From the NCBI GenBank assembly GCA_028715725.1, contig JAQURG010000002.1, forward strand, positions 115,032-179,031: DNA of 64,000 bases, in the 5' to 3' direction. Both the position numbers and the translations under genes were made by a program. This document shows positions 35,494-45,600 of the stretch, one piece after another. The first letter of the stretch is position 1. Each line of letters starts with the position of its first letter. Below the pieces are notes generated by a model. The model had not been told where the DNA came from. It did no database searches and worked only from the letters and a program-made list of their open reading frames with translations. Source of the DNA: Methylococcales bacterium. Lineage in GTDB: Bacteria; Pseudomonadota; Gammaproteobacteria; Methylococcales; Methylomonadaceae.

Positions 35494-37749
35494 TCATTTT
35501 TTACGCTGTTTTTTCTTGCTCTTATTATTTATCTTCGCTTTTTTTACAGTCCCCAGTTTTTCCATCAACTCAAAATCGATCTTTTTTTCATCCAGACTAA
35601 CGCGAACCACCTTGACCTTAACAGTATCGCCTAAACGAAAATTGATATTTGTACGTTCACCTTTTAATTGATGACTCACTGGGTCAAAATGAAAATAATC
35701 CTGCCCAAGATTGCTGATATGCACCAAGCCTTCGACATAAATTTCAGCCAGTTCAACAAAGAAACCAAATGAGGTAACAGCTGAGATAATACCGGAAAAA
35801 TCTTCCCCGATTTTATCCATCATGTATTCACATTTTAACCAACTCACTACATCGCGGGTGGCTTCATCTGCACGGCGTTCATTGGCAGAGCATTGTTCGC
35901 CCAAAATAACCATATCGGGAAAGCCATATATAAAGCTTTCTACGCTTTTACCCTTCAAACAATGCCTTATGGCGCGATGTACCAGCAAATCGGGATAACG
36001 ACGAATAGGTGAGGTAAAATGTGCGTAAGCATCCAGCGCCAAACCAAAATGACCTTTTAAGTCAGGACTATAGACAGCCTGTGACATCGATCGTAACAAA
36101 ACCGTCTGTATTAAATGAGCATCAGGCCTGTCTTTAATGGAATCGACCAGGTGCATATAGTCGAGTGGAGTCGGATTAGCACCACCCCCCAAATTTAAGC
36201 CCAACTCGCCCAAAAAAGTCTTTAAATTAAGTAACTTGTCCGCGCTGGGGCCTTCATGAATGCGTAATAATTTGGGTATTTTTTTAGCATTTAAAAAACG
36301 CGCTGCCGCACTATTGGCAGTAATCATAAACTCTTCAATAAGCTTGTGAGCATCATTACGCACCACAGGCACTATCTTTTCTATTTTTCGATCCGGCCCA
36401 AAAATAATCCGTGTTTCCTGGGTATCAAAATCCATTGCCCCGCGTTGTTCGCGGCTCTTTCGCATGACCTTATAAAGCGCATAAAGCTCGAGTAAATCCG
36501 GCACTAAAGCTTTATATTTCTCTCTCAAGGATAAATCGCCATCCACCAGCATTTTTGCGACTTCAGTATAAGTCAGGCGGGCATGAGAACTCATCACCGC
36601 ATCAAAAAAGCGTGAACGGAGCACCTTGCCTTGCTGATCTATGAGCAGTTCACAGACCATGCACAAACGGTCAACGTTGGGATTGAGAGAACAGAGACCA
36701 TTAGACAGTATTTCCGGCAACATAGGGATAACTTGCTCAGGAAAATACACAGAAGTGCTGCGATTTTTAGCCTCCTTGTCCAGTTCGCTATTAACTTGTA
36801 CATAATGCGAAACGTCAGCAATTGCCACCAGCAATTTCCAGCCTTTGGGCGTCTTTTTACAATAAACCGCATCATCAAAATCACGCGCATCTTCACCATC
36901 AATCGTCACCAGAGGGATTTTCCGCAAATCGACGCGGTTTTCCTTCGCAGACTCAGGCACTTCTTCCTTTAACGGCTTAATTTCTTCCAGCAACGCCTCC
37001 GGCCACAGGTGAGGCAATTCGTAAGAACGAATCGCCATTTCAATTTCCATACCGGGAGCAAGATGATCCCCCAATATTTCAATGACCCTGCCGATAGGCT
37101 GGCGTAATTTAGTCGGTTGCTCGACAATTTCCGCAATAACAATTTGTCCTTGCTTGGCTTTACCTGCACCGTCTTTTTGCAAAAGGATGGTTTGTGCGAT
37201 ATTTTTGTTATCGGGAATGACATAAGTAAAGCTATCTTCTTTATATAGCCGTCCGACCACCTGATGCGTGTTTCTTTCCAGAATCTCTACAACAGCACCT
37301 TCCCTGCGACCTTTTTTATCGACTCCCGCAACCCGCACCATAGCCCGATCATTATGCAGCAAAGGGTTCATTTCCCGAGGAGATAAAAAAAGATCATCGG
37401 AGCCATCATCGGGCCTTATAAAACCAAACCCATCGGGATGCCCGATAATGCGGCCAACAATTAAATCCCTGTTATTGACCAGGCAGTATTGCTGTCTGCG
37501 GTTGAATAATAATTGTCCATCACGCTCCATTGCCCTCAGGCGGCGGCGTAAGGCCTCCACCTCATCTTCCGATTCAAGGGAAAACACAGCGGCGATGTCA
37601 ACGCGCGACAAAGGTTTTCCCGCACGCTCAAACGTCAAAAGTATTAGCTCGCGGCTGGGGATCGGATTTTCATACTTTTCAGCTTCGCGCTGTGCGTATG
37701 GATCTTTTGTTGAATTAAGATCAACGTCTTTTTTAGACTTCAATGACAT
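35494..37749 (-). CDS. rnr: exoribonuclease R (RNase R)
   Basis: A 751-residue 3'-5' exonuclease of the RNB family that degrades structured RNA. From the N-terminus it has a winged-helix region, cold-shock domains (about 80-240), the RNB catalytic domain (about 280-610) with the metal site DGEDARDFDDAV (about 286-297) and the SSHARLTYTEV segment, and an S1 domain (about 650-735) ending in a very basic Lys-rich tail. All aspartates of the active site are kept. It stands alone between rnpB and trmB with its own promoter upstream, so it is probably a single-gene unit. Confidence 0.96.
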   Translation of the reverse strand: MSLKSKKDVDLNSTKDPYAQREAEKYENPIPSRELILLTFERAGKPLSRVDIAAVFSLESEDEVEALRRRLRAMERDGQLLFNRRQQYCLVNNRDLIVGRIIGHPDGFGFIRPDDGSDDLFLSPREMNPLLHNDRAMVRVAGVDKKGRREGAVVEILERNTHQVVGRLYKEDSFTYVIPDNKNIAQTILLQKDGAGKAKQGQIVIAEIVEQPTKLRQPIGRVIEILGDHLAPGMEIEMAIRSYELPHLWPEALLEEIKPLKEEVPESAKENRVDLRKIPLVTIDGEDARDFDDAVYCKKTPKGWKLLVAIADVSHYVQVNSELDKEAKNRSTSVYFPEQVIPMLPEILSNGLCSLNPNVDRLCMVCELLIDQQGKVLRSRFFDAVMSSHARLTYTEVAKMLVDGDLSLREKYKALVPDLLELYALYKVMRKSREQRGAMDFDTQETRIIFGPDRKIEKIVPVVRNDAHKLIEEFMITANSAAARFLNAKKIPKLLRIHEGPSADKLLNLKTFLGELGLNLGGGANPTPLDYMHLVDSIKDRPDAHLIQTVLLRSMSQAVYSPDLKGHFGLALDAYAHFTSPIRRYPDLLVHRAIRHCLKGKSVESFIYGFPDMVILGEQCSANERRADEATRDVVSWLKCEYMMDKIGEDFSGIISAVTSFGFFVELAEIYVEGLVHISNLGQDYFHFDPVSHQLKGERTNINFRLGDTVKVKVVRVSLDEKKIDFELMEKLGTVKKAKINNKSKKKQRKK

Positions 37750-37793
37750 TTAATAAATAATGTACAGGGTAATGGATCTGATTTAGGAATATT

Positions 37794-37821
37794 TCTATAT
37801 CATACAGGCTTAGCTTGTCAA
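37794..37821 (-). promoter_or_regulatory. sigma-70 promoter of rnr
   Basis: On the minus strand TTGACA (37816-37821), 16-base spacer and TATAGA (37794-37799), about 45 bases before the rnr start. The rest of the 37750-38147 gap shows no gene; a GC-rich imperfect hairpin around 37923-37962 has no clear role. Confidence 0.7.
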
Positions 37822-38147
37822 TTAGAATTGAAAAAGACTACATCTTCTTCATAGTAAGCAATAGTAAATTTCCGACGAAAATCTGAATCAAACAGAATCG
37901 ACTAACTGGACTTATATGACCTGCCGGCCCAAATATCCAATCCGGGCCGCAAGCCGAACAGTTATTGATCAACTCCGGAACTCAACATTAAGCCATCGGG
38001 GGGCGAATTTATCGACGACAGATCTAGACATCAATGATATAAATCCACTGCATATCAATGTCTTGCAATGAAATTTCTTTACCTCGTCAGGCGCGTCATA
38101 AATTTAGTTGAGCGCTAAGCTTTTACAGTGCTTTTTAGAGAAGACCT

Positions 38148-38837
38148 TCATTTTTTTCTAAAAACCAAATCCCAAACCCCATGCCCCAAGCGTATTCCAC
38201 GTTGCTCAAATTTGGTCAGCGGACGATGTTCCGGGCGTTCGCAGAAATCGCCTGCAGGGCTGGCATTATTCAAGTCTGAGCCTGCCGATAAAACCGCCAA
38301 CATGGATTCTGCGTAATTTTGCCAATCCGTGGCCGCATGAAAATAACCGTTCGACTTTAACTTTCTGATCAATAATTCTACAAAATCAGGCCGTACGATC
38401 CGTCTTTTATGATGCTTCTTTTTCGGCCAGGGATCGGGGAAGAACAAGTGAACTCCCGACAAACTGTTATCGGCGATTTTGTGTTCAATAATTTCGATGG
38501 CATCGTGACTGTAAATTCTTACATTATCAAGGCCTTGCTGATCCAGCAGCATCATTAAATGACCAACGCCCGGCTTGTGCACTTCAATACCAATGTAATC
38601 GATATCCGGATTGGCGGCCGCCATTTTCGCCAGACTGTCGCCATTGCCAAAACCTATTTCAACGACTAACGGCGCTATACGCCCGAAAACCTGCGCAAAA
38701 TCATAATCTGACTTTGGGTCGAGGCAATACCTGGCCCCATTATTATCCAGAGCCTGTTGTTGCCCAGGTGTAACGCGGCCTTGCCGACGAATAAAACTGC
38801 GTATTCTTTGAGGAAAAATAATTTCAGGAGGGATCAT
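38148..38837 (-). CDS. trmB: tRNA (guanine-46-N7)-methyltransferase TrmB
   Basis: A 229-residue SAM-dependent methyltransferase making m7G46 in the tRNA variable loop. It shows the SAM-binding VVEIGFGNGDSLAKMA (about 63-78), DYIGIEVHKPGVG, and the TrmB signature FPDPWPKKKHHKRRIV (about 142-157) with catalytic Asp. Length and order are standard. The ATG has only a weak ribosome site. It lies 54 bases after the thiSG fusion, across a hairpin repeat, and may be cotranscribed with it. Confidence 0.96.
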   Translation of the reverse strand: MIPPEIIFPQRIRSFIRRQGRVTPGQQQALDNNGARYCLDPKSDYDFAQVFGRIAPLVVEIGFGNGDSLAKMAAANPDIDYIGIEVHKPGVGHLMMLLDQQGLDNVRIYSHDAIEIIEHKIADNSLSGVHLFFPDPWPKKKHHKRRIVRPDFVELLIRKLKSNGYFHAATDWQNYAESMLAVLSAGSDLNNASPAGDFCERPEHRPLTKFEQRGIRLGHGVWDLVFRKK

Positions 38838-38852
38838 AATATAACTAGCCAG

Positions 38853-38897
38853 CTGTAGGGCGGCTTAAACCGCCGGGCGATGAACTTGCGCCTACAG
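38853..38897. repeat. hairpin-forming repeat overlapping the 3' end of thiSG
   Basis: A 45-base element with outer arms CTGTAGG / CCTACAG and an inner GGCGG-CTTAAA-CCGCC stem, resembling short REP/MITE-type palindromes of environmental gammaproteobacteria. It supplies the last two codons (CTG TAG) of the thiS-thiG gene. No second copy was noticed in this window. Confidence 0.5.
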
Positions 38898-39875
38898 TGT
38901 AAAAAATAAACCATCTATTGGTGATGAAGCAGAGGCAAAGCGCTTTCTGGGCATGCGGCCGGCCAAAAATGCTTCCCGACCGGCTTCTATGCCTTTGCGC
39001 ATTGCCGAAGCCATCAGTACAGGGTTTTTAGCTTCGGCAATTGCGGTATTCATCAATACGCCTGCACAGCCCAGTTCCATAGCAATGGCGGCATCCGACG
39101 CCGTACCTACGCCTGCATCCACTAAAACAGGGACTTTGGCATTTTCAACAATAGTCAGGATGTTATAGGGATTGCGGATACCCAAACCCGAACCGATAGG
39201 GGCAGCCAGAGGCATAACAGCCATACAGCCTATATCTTCCAGTCTTTTCGCGGCTATCGGGTCATCATTGGTATAAACCATGACATCAAAGCCGTCCTTA
39301 ACCAGTAATTCAGCGGCTATATAGGTCTCTGCCACATCAGGAAACAGGGTACGCTGATCGGCAAGCACTTCCAGTTTAACCAGTTTATGCCCGCCGAGTA
39401 ATTCCCTGCCTAAACGACAGGTTCTTACAGCATCTTCTGCTGTATAACAGCCGGCCGTATTAGGCAGAATCGTGTATTTATCGGGTGAGATTACATCTAG
39501 CAAGTTTGGCTCGCCCGGATTTTGACCAATATTAGTGCGCCGAATGGCGACTGTAACAATTTGGGCGCCGCTGGCTTCAATAGCCAGACGGGTTTCTTCA
39601 AGATCTTTATATTTGCCTGTGCCAACCAGGAGCCTTGAATGATAGGTGACGCCCGCGAGTACAAATGAGTCATCCTGCCCGCCTCCAATAGCATGAACAA
39701 TCTCCAGACGATCTTCAGCTTGCAATGTCTGAATCTGGTATTGATTAAATGGCAAAATTTCTTTATTCAACTCAACAGCGATCTTTTTTCCGGTTAATCC
39801 CAGGTCGGCAATCACGTCAGCTACCCGGCTGTTATCGCTGATTTTACTGGGTTCGCCATTAATATAAATCAACAT
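38892..39875 (-). CDS. thiSG: ThiS-ThiG fusion: sulfur carrier joined to thiazole synthase
   Basis: A 327-residue fusion. Residues 1-66 are a ubiquitin-like ThiS ending in the expected Gly-Gly (HAIGGGQ). From about 70 on is a complete ThiG TIM barrel ([35 protein letters not shown] with the Schiff-base lysine, [40 protein letters not shown]). ThiG makes the thiamin thiazole from deoxyxylulose phosphate, dehydroglycine and ThiS thiocarboxylate. Since ThiS normally needs a free C-terminal glycine, the fused form must be cleaved or work differently. This fusion type is known in databases. Its start overlaps the DAHP synthase stop by 7 bases. Confidence 0.93.
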   Translation of the reverse strand: MLIYINGEPSKISDNSRVADVIADLGLTGKKIAVELNKEILPFNQYQIQTLQAEDRLEIVHAIGGGQDDSFVLAGVTYHSRLLVGTGKYKDLEETRLAIEASGAQIVTVAIRRTNIGQNPGEPNLLDVISPDKYTILPNTAGCYTAEDAVRTCRLGRELLGGHKLVKLEVLADQRTLFPDVAETYIAAELLVKDGFDVMVYTNDDPIAAKRLEDIGCMAVMPLAAPIGSGLGIRNPYNILTIVENAKVPVLVDAGVGTASDAAIAMELGCAGVLMNTAIAEAKNPVLMASAMRKGIEAGREAFLAGRMPRKRFASASSPIDGLFFTL

Positions 39876-40960
39876 GTATTCGAGCTCCGATTTGCATCAA
39901 CTGATCTCCGGTTTATGACTGCCCCGGCCAGATTTTTTAACAAAAATACGGTATCGTCCCAGGATAAACAGCCATCGGTAATGCTTTGTCCATAAACCAG
40001 GGGCTGCCCTGCGATAACCTTTTGGCTACCTCCTTTAAGATTGCTTTCGATCATGACGCCCATGATTCTATAATCGCCATTGGCTATTTGAGCCCCCACA
40101 TCCTCACCGACGATCAGCTGCCGCTGGCACTGTTTTAAACTATTGGCATGACTGAAATCAATCATAATATTGGGCCTGAGGTTCGCTTTTTCCATTCCCT
40201 CGGCGACTTGTTCGACGCTAACGGCATCATAATTTGGCCTGTCATTGCCGCCTCTTAAAATGATATGCACATCTTCATTACCAGTGGTCGAAAAGATCGC
40301 AGAATGACCCGCTTTAGTCAGCGATAAAAAATGATGCGGGCTCATCGCGGCACCTATCGCATCAATCGCAATTTTTATCGTTCCGTCAGTGGAGTTCTTA
40401 AAGCCGATAGGACAGGAAACACCCGAAGCTAACTCACGATGCCCCTGACTTTCAGTTGTTCTGGCGCCAATGGCTCCCCAGGCGATCAAGTCGGAAACAT
40501 ACTGCGGAGTAATCAGGTCAAGATATTCGGTGGCTGCGGGCACCCCCATGTTGTTGACATCGAGCAGTAGCCGTCTGGCAACGCGCAGGCCCTTATTGAT
40601 GTTAAAGCTGGAATCAATATCAGGGTCATTAATTAACCCTTTCCAACCCACCGTGGTGCGCGGCTTCTCAAAATAAACCCGCATAACAATGACCAGTTCG
40701 TCCTGCAATTGGTCTTTAACAGTTTTCAAAAACCCGGCATATTCTTTAGCCGCTAGGGTATCATGAATAGAGCAAGGCCCGACCACAACCAATAACCTGT
40801 CATCTTGCCCTGTTAATATTTTATGAATCTCAGCCCTGGCCTTGGAAGTGGTTTGCGCCGCCTCCTTGCTGATCGGCATTTCATCGTGAACCTGGACGGG
40901 CGGGATGACTTCTTTAGTCGCACAAATTCTTAAGTCATCAGTATTGTATTTATTTTGCAT
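39869..40960 (-). CDS. 3-deoxy-7-phosphoheptulonate (DAHP) synthase, class I
   Basis: A 363-residue AroF/G/H-type enzyme joining phosphoenolpyruvate and erythrose-4-phosphate at the start of aromatic amino-acid synthesis. Family features are the N-terminal TDDLRI (as in AroG), [53 protein letters not shown] and the final [11 protein letters not shown] start at the ATG at 40960, where homology begins; two upstream in-frame starts (41014, 41050) overlap dfrA and would add up to 30 atypical residues. Which amino acid inhibits it cannot be read. It overlaps thiSG by 7 bases. Confidence 0.94.
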   Translation of the reverse strand: MQNKYNTDDLRICATKEVIPPVQVHDEMPISKEAAQTTSKARAEIHKILTGQDDRLLVVVGPCSIHDTLAAKEYAGFLKTVKDQLQDELVIVMRVYFEKPRTTVGWKGLINDPDIDSSFNINKGLRVARRLLLDVNNMGVPAATEYLDLITPQYVSDLIAWGAIGARTTESQGHRELASGVSCPIGFKNSTDGTIKIAIDAIGAAMSPHHFLSLTKAGHSAIFSTTGNEDVHIILRGGNDRPNYDAVSVEQVAEGMEKANLRPNIMIDFSHANSLKQCQRQLIVGEDVGAQIANGDYRIMGVMIESNLKGGSQKVIAGQPLVYGQSITDGCLSWDDTVFLLKNLAGAVINRRSVDANRSSNTC

Positions 40961-41024
40961 GATATTGCTTATTGCAGAATTATCGATAAATTTTGATATT
41001 CTAACTGGTTTCATTATATTCTTG

Positions 41025-41525
41025 TTAATTTTTGCTATTTGCTCTTTCAAATTTCAAAAAGCTGTAGCTGAATGCCGCATCGGGGTCATCATGAATGTTT
41101 TCTCGCTCCACTTCAGACCAATCATTCATATCGATATCAGGGAAGAAAGTATCGCCCTGAAATTCCCTGTTTATCAGGGTTATATAAAGCACATCGGCAA
41201 CTGGCAATGTGGCCTGGTAAAGCCCGGAACCGCCGATAATAAAAATCTCTTCGGCAATTTCACAAGCCTTTTTTATTGCTGTTTCAATGTCATTAAAAAC
41301 CAGACATCCTTCTTGCCTATACACAGGATTCCGGCTGATAATGATATTCGTCCGGCCAGGCAAAGGCCTGCCTATGGATTCGTAGGTTTTTCTGCCCATC
41401 AAAATGGGCGAACCCATGGTGATTTTTTTAAATTTTTTTAAATCCGCCGATAAATGCCAAGGCATGACATTATTGTTGCCAATAACCCTGTTACTTGCCA
41501 TCGCGACGATGAGTGATATTTTCAT
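41025..41525 (-). CDS. folA: dihydrofolate reductase
   Basis: A 166-residue chromosomal-type dihydrofolate reductase reducing dihydrofolate with NADPH. It has the starting pattern SLIVAMASNRVIGNNNVMPWHLSADLKKFK with the active-site Met20-loop Trp and catalytic acidic residue (about Asp28). Further on are MGRKTYESIGRPLPGRTNIIISR and FIIGGSGLYQATL. It is the first gene of a minus-strand run (folA, DAHP synthase, thiSG, trmB). It is divergent from the asparaginase gene with only 53 bases between, so promoters overlap there. Confidence 0.97.
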   Translation of the reverse strand: MKISLIVAMASNRVIGNNNVMPWHLSADLKKFKKITMGSPILMGRKTYESIGRPLPGRTNIIISRNPVYRQEGCLVFNDIETAIKKACEIAEEIFIIGGSGLYQATLPVADVLYITLINREFQGDTFFPDIDMNDWSEVERENIHDDPDAAFSYSFLKFERANSKN

Positions 41526-41578
41526 TTTTTAATTAGAGTGCTTTTGGACAAAATACAAATAAACCTGCGCATCATACT

Positions 41579-42625
41579 ATGAAAAATATTTTACTTGTGT
41601 TTACTGGCGGAACCATTGGATCTGCTGCCTCTGAAGGAACGATCAATACCACAGGCACAGCACGATTCGAATTAATCCGGCAGTTTCGGCAGCATCATAA
41701 AAATGATCACTATATCGAGTTCAACACTATTCAGCCCTTGCAAATCCTGAGCGAGAATCTTGCGCCGCGTGCCTGGCAAATTCTTATTGCCGCCATAGAA
41801 GCCGAGCGTCCCGATCAGTTTGACGGAATCATCATTACTCACGGCACCGACACCCTGGCCTATACAGCCGCCGCCTTGAGTTATTATTTCCACACCACTA
41901 AAGTTCCCATCCTGCTGGTAGGCAGTGATTATCCACTGGATGATCCCAAGGCGAACGGGCTTGAAAACTTTACCTGCGCAGTTGAATTCATAGTGCAAAA
42001 AAAACAGGCGGGCGTATTTGTACCTTACCGCAACCCACAGCAAGCCATGCAAGTGCATAAAGGATCACGCCTCACCTGCTCCTTGCAGTTGAGCGGTGAT
42101 TTTTTCAGCGTTCAGAGCCGCAGTTATATGCTGTTTGAAAATTCCAGGTTTACGCTGAATCATCCATCAAAATCTAATCTTTTTATGAGAGAAGGTCCGA
42201 ATGATAATATAGAAACCGATATTTTGCCTTTAAAAGCCAGTTTTTCAGACCGGGTTTTAATGATAAAGCCCTATCCGGGTTTGGATTATCGTCATTTCAA
42301 TCTGGAAAATGTCGATGCAATATTGCATGATTTATACCATTCCGGCACAGCCTGCGCATCGACCCAATGGGGCGACCATTATTCTTTATCCGAGTTTATA
42401 AAACGCTGCGGCGAACAAGGCGTTAAGGTTTACCTGGCGCCGGCGGTTAAATCACCTGATGTTTACCAGAGCGCCAGACTGTTAATCGAACAGGGGGCTG
42501 TCATGATCTGGAATATGGCGATTGAGGCCGCTTATGTAAAATTAATACTGGCTTATGGGAATTTTAATGATGAACAGCAAATAATCAACTTCATCAACCG
42601 TGACATTACCGGGGAGCACGTTTAA
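41579..42625 (+). CDS. L-asparaginase (type I, cytoplasmic)
   Basis: A 348-residue asparaginase/glutaminase-family enzyme hydrolysing asparagine to aspartate and ammonia. Both catalytic threonine motifs are visible: FTGGTIGS (about residues 8-15) and the downstream THGTDTLAYTAAAL (about 84-97). No signal peptide is present, which suggests the cytoplasmic type I. A conserved aspartate-lysine follows in DDPKANG. It is divergent from folA and convergent with the DUF748 gene. In context with glnK-amtB nearby it may contribute to nitrogen use, but there is no shared operon. Confidence 0.92.
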   Translation: MKNILLVFTGGTIGSAASEGTINTTGTARFELIRQFRQHHKNDHYIEFNTIQPLQILSENLAPRAWQILIAAIEAERPDQFDGIIITHGTDTLAYTAAALSYYFHTTKVPILLVGSDYPLDDPKANGLENFTCAVEFIVQKKQAGVFVPYRNPQQAMQVHKGSRLTCSLQLSGDFFSVQSRSYMLFENSRFTLNHPSKSNLFMREGPNDNIETDILPLKASFSDRVLMIKPYPGLDYRHFNLENVDAILHDLYHSGTACASTQWGDHYSLSEFIKRCGEQGVKVYLAPAVKSPDVYQSARLLIEQGAVMIWNMAIEAAYVKLILAYGNFNDEQQIINFINRDITGEHV

Positions 42626-42659
42626 ATCCTAACCTCAGGACATCCGGTCATACTTGAAA

Positions 42660-45600
42660 TCAACCAGCATTCAATGACAATATGCTGACAATATCGTTAT
42701 TATTCCTTTCAGGATCAATCGCTGTATCGAGAATAAATATTCTTTCACGCGATACACCGCCCGTCTGAACAAGATAATTGGCAATAACCTGCGCTCGAGC
42801 CGAGGCAAGCTGTTTGAGCCGGTCCGGTTCAGGCTTGATGATCGTAAACAGCTTCTGTTTGGCCACTTGATAAAAATCGCCTGCTTGCGGATTCGTCAAT
42901 TTCGGCATCCCTAAGAATGATTTTTCTGCCAGCAGAGGAAACTTCTCAATAAACATATCCGCCAATAAACGCTTGTAATCATCATCAGTAAGCTCGACAT
43001 ATTCCTCACGTATTTTTGTTTCCGCCTCTTTATTGATCTCGGCGGCCCGGCGCCTTTTAAGTTGCTCGTATAAGGCGTCTTCTCTGATGATTGGCCAATC
43101 CTGCTCCTGATATGCCGCGCCTTTGATATCGATATTTAAAACCGGACGTTTCTCCAAAGCCTTGGCCAATTTATCAAGTTTTTCGCGCTGCTGTTTACCC
43201 AGAAAGGAATAACCGGCAGTAAAACTGATCGTGCTCATATCCTTTTCGCTGCCTACCAGAGAAGCCAATGCACGAAAAGGCGAAGTGACCACCTTGCCGA
43301 GCACATTCACCAGCGCATCGGTAATAATGGCTCCAATACTGAATTTAGGATCTTCGAGGCTGCCGGTAATAGGGACATCCATTTTTATTTTGCCGGACGG
43401 ATCTTTTAGCAGCGCTACCGCCAATTTAAGCGGCAATGAGACTGCATCAGGATTTTCAACTTTTTCGCCCAATTCGAACTGATCAATGAAAATACTGTTA
43501 GACGCAGTTAATACTTTATTGGCAAGATTATATTTTAACCCTAGCGTCATCTTGCCTTTTTCAACTTTATAGGCGGCAAACTGCACCATATAAGGTGATA
43601 TTAATGGCATCGGCAATCCGTTAAAATTGATTTCCACATTGTAATCGCCCTGATAGGGGCTAACTTCACCCTTGACATCGACAGGGGCCAGATCGTAAGC
43701 ATTCCCCCACAAAGCGAAAGGAACGGTTGAGTTTTGTTCTGAGGAAATATCGCGTGCGCCGCCATCCAGGCCTTTAATTTCTGCCGCAAACGGCAGAATT
43801 AATGAGAGGTCGGAAAAATCGGATGAGCCATCTTTTACCTGAATTTTGCCTAATTTAAAATAAGGTTTGCTAGAGTCAGTCCGTTTATCAGGCGCTGTTT
43901 TAGGGCGGGCCCCAGACTTGCTTTTATCGCTGATAACGATATCGTTAAAATTAACCGTCTTGTCTTTTCTGATGGTTACCCTGGCATAGGGTTTATCAAC
44001 AACAAGCGCCGCAGCGGTATAACGGTTTGCCGATAAATCAACGGCAAAGTCTTTTAAAGCCAGCTCTTCCCATTTTACCAGGTCTTTATTAAGAACCTGA
44101 TCGCGGGTCAATAAACTGGCAATTCCGGTATCACCCTTGAATTTAACGTCCAGTTTACCTTGCTTTTGTTTTGCGACAGACAGCTTGCCATCAATGTGCA
44201 ATGCTCCGTCGATCACATCCAGCCGTACAAATCGATCGAAATAAGGTTGAAATGTTTCCAGCTCTATATTTTTGGCATCAAGATCTAACTCAGCAGAAAG
44301 TGGCTCAATAACGGTATCGCCTTTAAGCGTCAGCAATCCGGTTTTGTTCATTCCGACACTGAGCTGGACCGGTAGTCTGCCGCCCGTTTGATTGCTATAG
44401 TTTGTCAGTTTGAAATTGATGGGCTTAAGATTCATGACAACAGGTTTTTTCAGTGTCCGATCTTCAAAGTTAAGCCCGCAATCAGTAATAGCCATATTGT
44501 TGACTTTAATTTTCCAGGGTGACACATTAGGTTCGACGGTAGGAGCCATAGTATGGTTCGCATTGTTTCCGGCAGCATTAGCTTCCGGAAACAATGTCTG
44601 ATAGTTGATGACGCCTTCAGGATTCAACCACGCTTCAAATTCGGCATTATTGGCTGAAATAGAGTCCAGCACGATTTCCCGGTTACCCAGATTAAAATCG
44701 ATGTCTTGCACTGTAAAAGCCGGCATTTTAAGCAGGACTTTTTCCCTGTCTTTTCCTTTCAGCAATGGGTCTTTGATTAATAAATTGGTAATGCCGGTAT
44801 TGCCCTTAAAAGTTACCGTCAGCTTATCATTTTGAGGAGCTGTGACAACCGCATTGCCGTCAGTATTGAACTTCCCGTCAATAACCTCCAGGTTAACGAA
44901 CCCGGCTACATAGGCCTGAAAATTTTGCAGGGCGATGTTTTTGGCATTGATAGCGGCTTTAGCGGAAAAGGGCTGAATAACGGCATCTCCAACGGCCTTT
45001 ATTGATCCGGTTTTATTGACTCCGGCATCCAGCTGAAATGGCGCTATCGCGCCGGTTTCATTGGAGTAATTGGTCAGCTTGAAATTGATGGGTTTAAGAT
45101 TTATCGCAACCGGATTTTTTAAAGTTTGATCTGCAAAGTTCAGTCCGAAATTATTGAATGCAGCCGAATTGACCTTGATTTTCCACGGCGCTTTTTTAGG
45201 CTCGACAGAGACGGCATTGGCTGCGGTTTTATTAGCGCTTTTTCCCGCATTAGCAGCAGGGAATAATGTCAGATAGTTAATATTGCCCTGAGCATCGAGC
45301 CATGCCTGAAAATCGGCATCATTTGCCGACACGGCCTCAACAAAAATAGTCCGCTGATCAAGATTAAAGTCAATCCCTTGCAAGGCGAATGCCGGCATCT
45401 TGATCAGATTTCTGTTTTTGCCTTTTTCCAGAAGCTGAAAATCAACAATTCCAAGCCGGCCCTTATTGACATTAAGTTGCAGGTTATTCCTGGCATATCT
45501 GAAATTATAATCAGCTTCAAGCATTTCAGTCCCGTTTAAACGGAAGAGGGCAGTGTCAGGCAAAGCCAATGCCTGAATAGTTTTCAGCTTTATATTCTCC

